Shown here in pieces: positions 57,268-64,000 of a stretch of DNA of 64,000 nucleotides. Numbering within the stretch: position 1 is the first letter of the stretch; each line of letters begins with the position of its first letter. The stretch comes from Pseudomonas jinjuensis. Its GTDB lineage: Bacteria > Pseudomonadota > Gammaproteobacteria > Pseudomonadales > Pseudomonadaceae. Location: positions 1 to 64,000 of the forward strand of contig NZ_FNIJ01000022.1 of NCBI RefSeq assembly GCF_900103845.1, in the 5' to 3' direction. The notes under the pieces were generated by a model, which was not told the origin of the DNA, made no database searches, and was given only the letters and a program-made list of their open reading frames with translations. The translations under genes were made by a program, and so were the position numbers.

Positions 57268-58263
57268 ATGAAGATTCTGGTGACCGGTGCCAGCGGGTTC
57301 ATAGGCGGGCGTTTCGCCCGCTTCGCCCTCGGCGAGGGGCTGTCGGTACGGGTCAACGGACGCCGCGCCGAGGCGCTGCAGCCGCTGGTGGAGCGCGGTG
57401 CCGAGTTCGTCGCCGGCGACCTGTCCGATCCGGCGCTGGCGCGGCGCCTGTGCGATGGCGTCGAGGCGGTGGTGCATTGCGCCGGCGCGGTGGGCTCCTG
57501 GGGCACTCGCGAATATTTCCAGCAGGCCAACGTCGGCCTCACCGAAGCGGTGGTGGACGCTTGCCTGAAGCAGCGCGTGCGGCGGCTGGTGCACCTGTCG
57601 TCGCCGTCCATCTATTTCGACGGCAGGTCGCACGTCGGCATCGGCGAAGAGCAGGTGCCGGGGAAATTCTTCGATCACTGCGGCGCGACCAGGTACCAGG
57701 CCGAGCGCGTCGCCCTCGGCGCCCAGGAATTCGGCCTGGAGGTGCTGGCGCTGCGCCCGCGCTTCGTCACCGGCGCCGGCGCCGGCGACACCAGCATCTT
57801 CCCGCGCCTGATCGCGGCGCAGCGCCAGGGCCGCCTGCGCATCGTCGGCCAGGGCCTGAACCGCGCGGATTTCACCAGCGTGCACAACCTCAACGAGGCG
57901 CTGTTCGCCGCGCTGATGGCCAATGACGCGGCGCTGGGCCAGGCCTACAACATCAGCAACGGCGAGCCGGTGCCGCTGTGGGACGCGGCCAACTACGTGT
58001 TCCGCCGCCTCGACCTGCCGCCGGTACGCAAGCATGTCGCCTACCCGCTGGCCTATGGCGCGGCGGCGCTCGGCGAAGGCATCTGCCGCCTGTTGCCGGG
58101 CAAGCCCGAGCCGAAGGTGATGCGCCTGATGGTCTCGGCGATGGCCCACGACTTCACCCTGGACATCAGCCGCGCGCGGCAATACCTCGGCTACGAGCCG
58201 ACGACCAGCCTGTGGACGGCGCTGGACGAGTTCTGCGACTGGTGGAAGTTGCGCGGGCTGTGA
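57268..58263 (+). CDS. Extended SDR / 3-beta-HSD-like protein with altered active site
   Basis: 331 residues. ILVTGASGFIGGRFARFA gives the Rossmann motif, with VVHCAGAVGSWG and ALRPRFVTGAG later, typical of NAD-dependent epimerase/3-beta-hydroxysteroid dehydrogenase-like proteins. Where the catalytic YxxxK should be, the sequence is C138-GAT-R142, directly before YQAER. This may abolish or change catalysis. GGGGGAA precedes the ATG. Confidence 0.82.
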   Translation: MKILVTGASGFIGGRFARFALGEGLSVRVNGRRAEALQPLVERGAEFVAGDLSDPALARRLCDGVEAVVHCAGAVGSWGTREYFQQANVGLTEAVVDACLKQRVRRLVHLSSPSIYFDGRSHVGIGEEQVPGKFFDHCGATRYQAERVALGAQEFGLEVLALRPRFVTGAGAGDTSIFPRLIAAQRQGRLRIVGQGLNRADFTSVHNLNEALFAALMANDAALGQAYNISNGEPVPLWDAANYVFRRLDLPPVRKHVAYPLAYGAAALGEGICRLLPGKPEPKVMRLMVSAMAHDFTLDISRARQYLGYEPTTSLWTALDEFCDWWKLRGL

Positions 58264-58271
58264 GGGCTGGG

Positions 58272-58294
58272 TCGCGGGCATGGCCCGCTCCTAC
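58272..58294 (-). repeat. REP element, inverted copy
   Basis: The inverse of the 35341 element (TCGCGGGCATGGCCC then GCTCCTAC), 8 bp after the stop of the SDR-like gene. Confidence 0.7.
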
Positions 58295-58307
58295 GCCCGG
58301 GCTGTGC

Positions 58308-58382
58308 GTAGGGTGGATCACGCTCCATCGATCCACCAACCGGCCCCGCCGATGGTGGATGGAAAAGCGCCATCCACCCTAC
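58308..58382. repeat. 75-bp palindromic repeat (GTAGGGTGGAT ends)
   Basis: GTAGGGTGGAT at 58308-58318 and ATCCACCCTAC at 58372-58382. The first 31 bp are identical to the element at 58536. Confidence 0.75.
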
Positions 58383-58420
58383 GTCCTGAACGCGGATCGA
58401 GCAGGGCCGTACCGCTCTTT

Positions 58421-58510
58421 GTAGGAGCCAGCTTGCTGGCGATCAGCCGAGCCATCCGGCTACACCGAGTTTTCCGATAACGCCCGGATCGCCAGCAAGC
58501 TGGCTCCTAC
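58421..58510. repeat. REP doublet (REPIN-like), GTAGGAGCCAGC type
   Basis: GTAGGAGCCAGCTTGCTGGC at 58421 and its exact inverse ending at 58510 form a 90-bp head-to-head pair, the layout of a REPIN. Confidence 0.8.
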
Positions 58511-58535
58511 AGGTCCGGTGTCAGCGGGGCAGACC

Positions 58536-58614
58536 GTAGGGTGGATCACGCTCCATCGATCCACCATGGCCGCGCATGCGGCCCCGCAATGGTGGATGGA
58601 AAAGCGCCATCCAC
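58536..58614. repeat. Palindromic repeat (GTAGGGTGGAT type), right end lost
   Basis: Same left end and inner motifs as the element at 58308, with an inner palindrome like that at 44390, but it stops at CCATCCAC without CCTAC. Confidence 0.7.
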
Positions 58615-58638
58615 GTTCGAGCGCTGCGATACCGTGCC

Positions 58639-58911
58639 TCACCCCCGCAACGGCCCCGCATACTGCCGGTGACCGCCCGGATCGGGCATGAAGGAAGGTT
58701 CCTGTACCACCCGCGGCAGGGTGACGCCGCTCAGCTCGCTCAGGCGTTCGCCAAGCCGGCGGGTTTCCGTTTCGCCCGATCCGGCGCAGGCCGCGAGCAT
58801 CCGGGGAATCGCATCGTCCTGCTGGAAATGGATATCCAGCGCCTGCTCTGCGCGCAGCCGCCGGCGCAGCTCGCGCATGCAGTCCAGGATCGCCTTGTTG
58901 AACTCGATCAT
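58639..58911 (-). CDS. Small conserved hypothetical protein (90 residues)
   Basis: 90 residues from the ATG at 58911, preceded by a strong GGAGG. It starts MIEFNKAILDCMRELRRRLR and contains two cysteines and a Gly-rich, proline-rich end (MPDPGGHRQYAGPLRG). No family is recognised. It lies opposite the coiled-coil gene with a 225-bp gap. The good ribosome-binding site and codon pattern suggest it is real; the longer 156-codon frame is rejected. Confidence 0.6.
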   Translation of the reverse strand: MIEFNKAILDCMRELRRRLRAEQALDIHFQQDDAIPRMLAACAGSGETETRRLGERLSELSGVTLPRVVQEPSFMPDPGGHRQYAGPLRG

Positions 58912-59136
58912 CCGCTTTCCTCCCCCTGTGGACACCCGCCGACGAGCAGAGCAAGCGCTGTGCCATGCCGCCGCGGGCCGTGCCATTGGGGAACCACGGG
59001 GCCTGGCGGTGGTCTTTCGAAGCCCGCGCCTGCTCCGCCGCGGTGCCGCGCGCTCCATGATGGCGCGATGCCTGCCGGGGCGCGATATACTGCGCGCTGC
59101 ACAGCGCACAGCGGCTTTTCTCCACAGGTTCCTTCC

Positions 59137-59991
59137 ATGCGTAACGATACGTTAGACGAACTCGACGACGTCCCCAGCATTTCCACCGACGCGGCCGATC
59201 GCAGCGAGTTCGGCCATCATCCGCGGCGGATCGTCGAGCCCAGCGGCCGCCCGGTTCCAACGGCTCCGCGCCGCGCCAGCACCGGCCCGTTGTGGGCACT
59301 GGTCGGCGCCATGGCCATCGCCCTCGGCGGCCTGGCCTGGTGGAGCCACCAGCAACTGCTGCTGATGGAACAGCAACTGATCGCCACCCAGGAAAGCTTC
59401 GCCAAGATCAGCGAGGAAGCCGCCGGTCGCCTCGACGACATCCGCGGCAAGGTGGTGGCGAGCGAATCCTCGGTCACCACCGACCGCGAGCAGCTGCGTC
59501 TGCAGGTCAAGCAGCTGCAGGGCAGGCTCGCCGAACAGGCGCGCCAGCAGCAGGCCTCGCTGAGTCAGATCGATGGGCAGCAGGGCAAGCGCCTGGACCA
59601 GTTGAGCACCGCGCTGAAGGCCCAGCAGGAAAGCGCCGCGCAGCTGATCAGCCAGCTGGACGGCAAGCTCAAGTCGCTGGCCGACGAGCAGGGCAAGCTG
59701 AAGAGCCTGCAGAACGACATCGCCGCCGCCAGCGCGCAGATCGCCACGGCGAACAGCCAGATCGGCAGCCTGACCGCCGAGGTCGCCGCGCTGAAGAAGC
59801 AGGGCAACCAGAGCCAGGCGATCAAGAGCCTGCAGGATGACCTGCTGGTGCTGCGCAGCGAGCTCGACAACAAGCCGGCGCCGAGCAGCAACACCGCCGA
59901 ATTCGACGCCTTCCGGGCGCAGACCACGCGGACCATCAATACCCTGCAGGCGCAGATCCAGAACCTGCAGGCGCAACTCGATCGGCGCTGA
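59137..59991 (+). CDS. Single-pass membrane protein with long coiled coil
   Basis: 284 residues. A 48-residue cytoplasmic N terminus, one membrane helix (about 50-70, LWALVGAMAIALGGLAWW), then about 200 residues of Gln/Leu/Ala-rich coiled coil. No enzymatic motif is seen. Such genes are sometimes annotated as chromosome-segregation ATPases, but there is no P-loop here. An intrinsic terminator follows. The same gene precedes feoAB in PAO1 as I recall. Confidence 0.75.
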   Translation: MRNDTLDELDDVPSISTDAADRSEFGHHPRRIVEPSGRPVPTAPRRASTGPLWALVGAMAIALGGLAWWSHQQLLLMEQQLIATQESFAKISEEAAGRLDDIRGKVVASESSVTTDREQLRLQVKQLQGRLAEQARQQQASLSQIDGQQGKRLDQLSTALKAQQESAAQLISQLDGKLKSLADEQGKLKSLQNDIAAASAQIATANSQIGSLTAEVAALKKQGNQSQAIKSLQDDLLVLRSELDNKPAPSSNTAEFDAFRAQTTRTINTLQAQIQNLQAQLDRR

Positions 59992-60005
59992 CCGGCGCTG
60001 TGGAC

Positions 60006-60039
60006 AAACCCCCAGGCCCTCGCGGGCCTGGGGGTTTTT
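60006..60039 (+). terminator. Terminator after coiled-coil protein gene
   Basis: AAACCCCCAGGCCC / GGGCCTGGGGGTTT, a 14-bp stem around TCGC, followed by TTCTTT. Confidence 0.9.
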
Positions 60040-60076
60040 CTTTGCCTGTCGTATCGATCTCCTGTTCCTCGGACCT

Positions 60077-60135
60077 GTAGGAGCCAGCTTGCTGGCGATC
60101 GGGACGAAAAAGCTTCGCGAGCAAGCTCGCTCCTA
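60077..60135. repeat. Mixed REP pair
   Basis: GTAGGAGCCAGCTTGCTGGC at 60077 faces TTCGCGAGCAAGCTCGC with TCCTAC at 60113-60135: one arm of the CAGC/GCTG type and one of the GCGAGC/GCTCGC type. Confidence 0.7.
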
Positions 60136-60300
60136 CAAACGCGGCTTTGCCTCCATATGCCAGGAAATGCGAATCCTTCTCGCCTTGCTCCAAGTCAGCC
60201 TCTCCCGACTCCCACAGGAAAATAATCCTCGTCTGACTTGAAACGAGAGTCTTTCCGATTCCTTTCCCACCGGCGCCCGCCGCGTCGAGGAGCCCGCACG

Positions 60301-60525
60301 ATGACCCTGCAACCCTCCAGCCGCTATCGCATCGCCGGCTATCAGGCCGGGATCGGCCCCGCCTTCCGCCAGCGCCTGTTTTCCATGGGCCTGCTGCCGG
60401 GCGCGTCGCTGCAGGTTACGCGCATCGCCCCGCTGGGCGATCCGGTGCAGATCGAAACCCGCCGGACCAGCCTGGTGCTGCGGCGCAAGGACCTGGCCCT
60501 GCTGCAACTGGCGCCGCTGGACTGA
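60301..60525 (+). CDS. feoA: Ferrous iron transport protein FeoA
   Basis: 74 residues, an SH3-like domain ([20 protein letters not shown] is the FeoA core). The ATG at 60301 follows GAGGAG; the longer frame upstream is not FeoA-like. It assists FeoB in Fe2+ uptake. It lies 6 bp before feoB. Confidence 0.92.
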   Translation: MTLQPSSRYRIAGYQAGIGPAFRQRLFSMGLLPGASLQVTRIAPLGDPVQIETRRTSLVLRRKDLALLQLAPLD

Positions 60526-60531
60526 GCCGCG

Positions 60532-62823
60532 ATGAAACCCCTCGTTCTCGGCCTGATCGGCAACCCCAACTGCGGCAAGACCACCCTGTTCAACCAGCTC
60601 ACCGGCGCCCGCCAGCGCGTCGGCAACTGGGCCGGCGTCACCGTCGAGCGCAAGGAAGGCAGCTTCGCCACGCCGCGCCAGGCGGTACGCCTGATCGACC
60701 TGCCCGGCACCTACTCGCTGACCACCATTTCCGCCCAGGCCTCCATCGACGAACAGATCGCCCGCCGCTGCATCGCCAGCGGCGAGGTCGAGCTGCTGGT
60801 CAACGTGGTGGACGCCAGCAACCTCGAACGCAACCTCTATCTCACGGTGCAGCTGCGCGAGATGGGCATTCCCTGCATCGTCGCCCTGAACATGCTGGAC
60901 ATCGCCCGCAGCCAGGGCCTGCGCATCGACTGCGCGGCGCTGGCGAAACGCCTGGGCTGCCCGGTGGTGCCGCTGGTGTCGACCCGTGGCGAGGGCATCG
61001 ACCAGTTGAAGGAAGCCATCGATGCCATCTCCCCGCAGCGCGCCCTGAGGGTGCAGTACCCGGCGCTGCTGAATGCGCAGGTGGAGCGACTGGCGCGGGC
61101 GGGCGGAAAATCCGAATGGCTGGTCATGCAGGCGCTGGAAGGCGACCTGTTCAGCCTGCAATTGCTCGACCTGCCGCCGGCGACGCTGGACCAGGCGCGG
61201 CAGATCATCCTCGACCAGTGCGGCGAGGAGCCCGAACTGCTGGTGGTGGACGCGCGCTACCGGCTGGTCGCGGAACTCTGCGCCGAGGCCAGCAACCACC
61301 ACGAGGCGCAGCCGCACCGCCTGACCCAGTGGCTGGACCGCATCGTGCTCAACCGCTGGCTGGGCATCCCGATCTTCCTGCTGGTCATGTACCTGATGTT
61401 CTTCTTCGCCATCAACCTGGGCGGCGCGCTGCAGCCGATCTTCGACCAGGGCTCGGCGGCGATCTTCATCGACGGCATCCAGTGGCTGGGCATCCATTTC
61501 GGCGCGCCGGACTGGCTCACCACGCTGCTCGCCCAGGGCCTCGGCGGCGGGATCAATGCGGTGTTCCCGCTGATCCCGCAGATCGGCCTGATGTACCTGT
61601 TCCTCTCGCTGCTGGAAGACTCCGGCTACATGGCCCGCGCGGCCTTCGTCATGGACCGCCTGATGCAGGCGCTGGGGCTGCCGGGCAAGTCCTTCGTGCC
61701 GCTGATCGTCGGCTTCGGCTGCAACGTGCCGTCGATCATGGGCACCCGCACCCTGGATGCCCAGCGCGAGCGGCTGATCACCATCATGATGGCGCCGTTC
61801 ATGTCCTGCGGCGCGCGGCTGGCGATCTTCGCGGTATTCGCCGGGGCCTTCTTCGGCCAGCAAGGCGCGCTGGCGATCTTCTCCCTCTATCTGCTGGGCA
61901 TCGTCGTCGCCGTGCTCACCGGGCTGATGCTCAAGCACACCGTGATGCGCGGCGAGGCCACACCCTTCGTCATGGAGCTGCCGCTGTACCACGTGCCGCA
62001 CCTGAAGAGCCTGCTGCTGCAGACCTGGATGCGCCTGGCCGGCTTCGTCACTCGCGCCGGCAAGGTGATCATCCTGGTCAGCCTGGTGATCGGTGGGCTG
62101 AACAGCGTGACCCTCGACGGCAAGCCAGTGCAGGGCGATATCGGCGTGTCGGCGCTGGCCAGCGTCAGCCAGCGCATCACTCCGCTGCTGACGCCGATGG
62201 GCGTGCATCCTGACAACTGGCAGGCCACCGTCGGCCTGGTGACCGGCGCGATGGCCAAGGAAGTGGTGGTCGGTACCCTGAACACCCTGTACACCGCCGA
62301 GCACATCCAGGGCGAGGCGTTCGACTACGCAGGCTTCGACCTCGCCGGGCAACTGCGCCAGGCGCTGGCGGATACCCGCGACGGCCTGCGCGACACCTTC
62401 AGCCTCGGCGTACTGGCCAACCCGGTGGCGGCGAGCATGGCCGACGGCAGCATGGATTCCGGCTCCATGGGAACCATGGCGAGCAAGTTCGGCAGCCCGC
62501 TGGCGGCCTACAGCTACCTGGTCTTCGTCCTGCTCTACGTGCCCTGCGTGACCACCATGGGCGCCATCGCCCGCGAGAGCAGCAAGCGCTGGATGGGCTT
62601 CTCCATCCTCTGGGGGCTGAACGTCGCCTATTCGCTGGCGACCCTGTGCTACCAGGGTTTCAGCTTCGCCGCGCATCCGCAGCAGAGCGGGTTGATCATC
62701 GCCGCCGTGCTGGCGTTCAACGCCGGCGTGATCCTGCTGCTGCGCCGCCTGGGGCGGAATGAAATGCAACCGCTGCCGGCGGCCATGCCCGCGCCGGCGA
62801 ATGCCGGAGGCTGCCACCGATGA
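60532..62823 (+). CDS. feoB: Ferrous iron transporter FeoB
   Basis: 763 residues. The N-terminal G domain has GNPNCGKTTLFN (G1), DLPGTYSL (G3) and ALNMLD (G4), followed by a GDI-like helical domain and a membrane domain with Gate motifs (GFGCNVPSIMGTR, FMSCGARLAIFAVF, AMAKEVVVGTL). It imports Fe2+ across the inner membrane. It overlaps feoC by 4 bp. Confidence 0.95.
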   Translation: MKPLVLGLIGNPNCGKTTLFNQLTGARQRVGNWAGVTVERKEGSFATPRQAVRLIDLPGTYSLTTISAQASIDEQIARRCIASGEVELLVNVVDASNLERNLYLTVQLREMGIPCIVALNMLDIARSQGLRIDCAALAKRLGCPVVPLVSTRGEGIDQLKEAIDAISPQRALRVQYPALLNAQVERLARAGGKSEWLVMQALEGDLFSLQLLDLPPATLDQARQIILDQCGEEPELLVVDARYRLVAELCAEASNHHEAQPHRLTQWLDRIVLNRWLGIPIFLLVMYLMFFFAINLGGALQPIFDQGSAAIFIDGIQWLGIHFGAPDWLTTLLAQGLGGGINAVFPLIPQIGLMYLFLSLLEDSGYMARAAFVMDRLMQALGLPGKSFVPLIVGFGCNVPSIMGTRTLDAQRERLITIMMAPFMSCGARLAIFAVFAGAFFGQQGALAIFSLYLLGIVVAVLTGLMLKHTVMRGEATPFVMELPLYHVPHLKSLLLQTWMRLAGFVTRAGKVIILVSLVIGGLNSVTLDGKPVQGDIGVSALASVSQRITPLLTPMGVHPDNWQATVGLVTGAMAKEVVVGTLNTLYTAEHIQGEAFDYAGFDLAGQLRQALADTRDGLRDTFSLGVLANPVAASMADGSMDSGSMGTMASKFGSPLAAYSYLVFVLLYVPCVTTMGAIARESSKRWMGFSILWGLNVAYSLATLCYQGFSFAAHPQQSGLIIAAVLAFNAGVILLLRRLGRNEMQPLPAAMPAPANAGGCHR

Positions 62824-63074
62824 TCGGCGTGATGGAGGTGCGCGACGCCCTGCGGGAAGGGCCGCGCGATGTGGACCAGCTCAGCCGCCTGCTGGGAGCG
62901 CCGAAAGCGTTGCTGGAGGCGATGCTGGAACGGCTGGTGGCGCTGGGGAAGGTGGAGCGGGCGGAACCGCCGGCGGCTGCGTGTGGCAGTTGTCGCGGTT
63001 GTGTAGAGGCGCGGGGATGTGCGGCGCCGATGTATCGGCTCAGCGCGCAACGCCTGATAGTCAGCTGCCTGTAG
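62820..63074 (+). CDS. feoC: FeoC-like transcriptional regulator with Cys cluster
   Basis: 84 residues. An N-terminal winged-helix (MEVRDALREGPRDVDQLSRL) and a wing with cysteines at 55, 58, 61 and 67 (CGSCRGCVEARGC), the FeoC iron-sulfur-type motif. It overlaps feoB by ATGA. Its TAG stop is the TAG of a REP element beginning at 63071. Confidence 0.85.
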   Translation: MIGVMEVRDALREGPRDVDQLSRLLGAPKALLEAMLERLVALGKVERAEPPAAACGSCRGCVEARGCAAPMYRLSAQRLIVSCL

Positions 63075-63094
63075 GAACGGGCCATGCCCGCGAC
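63071..63094 (+). repeat. REP element providing the feoC stop codon
   Basis: GTAGGAACGGGCCATGCC then CGCGACC, a copy of the 35341 element with one change. TAG at 63072-63074 is the feoC stop. Confidence 0.7.
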
Positions 63095-63125
63095 CGAACG
63101 CATCCAGGATGCTTCTGCGTCCGAC

Positions 63126-63202
63126 GTAGGATGGGTTAGCCGCGAAGCGGCGTAACCCATCGATTGAGTCCGATGGGTATCGCTTCGCTCAACCCATCCT
63201 AC
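63126..63202. repeat. 77-bp palindromic repeat (GTAGGATGGGTT ends)
   Basis: GTAGGATGGGTT at 63126-63137 and AACCCATCCTAC at 63191-63202, with inner hairpins (GCCGCGAAGCGGC). Same architecture as the GTAGGGTGGAT family. Confidence 0.75.
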
Positions 63203-63240
63203 AGTCTCGGTACATGCGGCGGGTTTCACCCGCCCTACGA

Positions 63241-63300
63241 TTCGCGAGCAAGCTCGCTCCTACGGAGGCGCACCCTGTAGGAGCGAGCTTGCTCGCGAAT
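63241..63300. repeat. REP pair, tail to tail (GCGAGC/GCTCGC type)
   Basis: TTCGCGAGCAAGCTCGC with TCCTAC at 63241-63263 and GTAGGAGCGAGCTTGCTCGC at 63277-63296, in divergent orientation. It ends 9 bp from the xenB stop. Confidence 0.75.
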
Positions 63301-63308
63301 CCTGGGAC

Positions 63309-64000
63309 TTACATCCGCGGATAATCCAGATACCCCACCGGCCCCTGCGCGTAGAAGGTCTCCGGGTGCGGCTCGTTCCATGCTGCGTCGGCGGCCAGGC
63401 GCGCCGGCAGGTCCGGGTTGGCGATGAAGGGAATGCCGAAGGCCACCGCGTCGGCCTTGCCGCTGGCCAGCCAGGCGTTGGCGCTGGCCTTGTCGAAGCG
63501 TTCGTTGGCGATGTACACGCCGCCGAAGATCTCCTTCAGCTTCGGCCCGATGCTGTCGTCGCCGGCCGTCTCGCGGGTGCAGATGAAGGCGATGCCGCGC
63601 TTGCCCAGCTCACGGGCGACGTAGCCGAAGGTCGCCAGCGGATCGCTGTCGCCCATGTCGTGGGAATCGCCGCGCGGCGCCAGGTGTACGCCGACGCGCT
63701 GCGGGCCCCACACGGAAATCACCGCGTCGGTCACTTCCAGCAGCAGGCGCGCGCGGTTCTCGATGGAGCCGCCGTACTGGTCGGTGCGCTGGTTGGTGCT
63801 GTCCTGCAGGAACTGGTCGAGCAGGTAGCCGTTGGCGCCGTGGATTTCCACGCCGTCGAAGCCGGCGGCCTTGGCGTTCTCCGCACCCTGGCGGTAGGCC
63901 TCGACGATGTCGGCGATCTCCTCGGTCTCCAGCGCGCGCGGAGTGACGAACTCCTTCTTCGGACGCACCAGGCTGACATGCCCCCTGGGTGCGATGGCGC
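63309..64000 (-). CDS. xenB: Xenobiotic reductase B-like old yellow enzyme (partial, N terminus outside window)
   Basis: The C-terminal 230 residues of an FMN-dependent old yellow enzyme; the 5' part lies beyond base 64000. HGANGYLLDQFLQDSTNQR, TDQYGGSIENRARLLLEV and IPFIANPDLPARL are the family signatures. The C terminus PVGYLDYPRM is XenB-like. It reduces activated alkenes and nitro compounds with NADPH. PAO1 also carries xenB beyond feoABC, which supports the name. Confidence 0.87.
   Translation of the reverse strand, partial: AIAPRGHVSLVRPKKEFVTPRALETEEIADIVEAYRQGAENAKAAGFDGVEIHGANGYLLDQFLQDSTNQRTDQYGGSIENRARLLLEVTDAVISVWGPQRVGVHLAPRGDSHDMGDSDPLATFGYVARELGKRGIAFICTRETAGDDSIGPKLKEIFGGVYIANERFDKASANAWLASGKADAVAFGIPFIANPDLPARLAADAAWNEPHPETFYAQGPVGYLDYPRM

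Larger units (their letters stand above)
58264..58638. other. Gene-free 375 bp filled with palindromic repeats
   Basis: It consists almost wholly of four repeats (58272, 58308, 58421 and 58536) between the SDR-like gene and a small minus-strand gene. No gene or promoter is supported. Confidence 0.75.
59992..60300. other. Gene-free 309 bp: terminator, REP pair and feo promoter region
   Basis: It holds the terminator at 60006, a mixed REP pair at 60077-60135 and about 165 bp before feoA. I looked for an Anr/Fnr box (TTGAT-N4-ATCAA) before feoA and did not see a good one. Confidence 0.6.

Noticed and set aside
60136-60300. Anr/Fnr or Fur site upstream of feoABC
   Set aside because: Only partial matches (CTTGAAACGAG, AAAATAATCC) were found; neither is close enough to consensus.
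63075-63308. CRISPR array in the repeat-rich gap before xenB
   Set aside because: Repeats are palindromic, irregularly spaced and of different families; there are no uniform repeats with unique spacers.

Overview
The window comes from a high-GC gamma-proteobacterial chromosome of the genus Pseudomonas, close to P. aeruginosa but not identical. The evidence is the gene content and order: the end of an rrn operon, mksFEB, holD-rimI, ychF-pth-rplY-prs-ispE-lolB, hemA-prfA-prmC-moeB-murI, pagL, hemH, mexVW, the imelysin cluster with icmP, bifA, sodB, argO/argP, feoABC and xenB. From memory of strain PAO1, the first 39.7 kb follows the order PA4690 down to PA4655 and the remainder follows PA4375 down to PA4356. 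Two separate core blocks are therefore joined here, and the joint lies between hemH and mexW.

Layout. 1-350: 3' end of 23S rRNA, 5S rRNA and the rrn terminator. 463-4016: a lipid-transport operon with a PqiA/LetA protein split into two genes and a six-domain MCE protein. 4081-8909 (minus): the MksFEB condensin. 9117-11776: an unknown gene, the replicase psi subunit with rimI, and a beta-carbonic anhydrase. 11924-12000: tRNA-Met. 12170-17394: the 2-ketogluconate locus ptxS-kguEKTD with two identical PtxS palindromes. 17391-22514 (minus): an MFS exporter, an intact Tat-dependent amidohydrolase and broken genes (OprD porin, monooxygenase-like protein, isochorismatase, AraC regulator). Relative to PAO1, 12.1-22.5 kb is an insertion between tRNA-Met and ychF. 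22719-29630 (minus): translation and cell-envelope housekeeping genes with two tandem tRNA-Gln genes. 29805-34535: the hemA-murI operon. 34629-39711: pagL, a class II LitR-like MerR regulator, a renalase-like flavoprotein, a YfcH-like reductase and hemH. 39913-44083 (minus): mexVW. 44528-49730 (minus): four iron-linked periplasmic or lipoprotein genes ending at icmP. 49909-56103: lemA, a GIDE-like protein, bifA, sodB, argO and argP. 56100-59991: two NAD(P)-fold proteins, a 90-residue unknown and a coiled-coil membrane protein. 60301-63074: feoABC. 63309-64000: the C-terminal part of xenB, cut by the window edge.

The most interesting signals are regulatory and structural. Two TGTACA-N12-TGTACA operators flank a light-type MerR regulator and a flavoprotein. 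TGAAACCGGTTTCA occurs twice, each time before a kgu transcription unit. Several families of short palindromic repeats sit at gene ends, and in two cases (mexW and feoC) the repeat supplies the stop codon. No CRISPR array, prophage or complete insertion sequence was seen.
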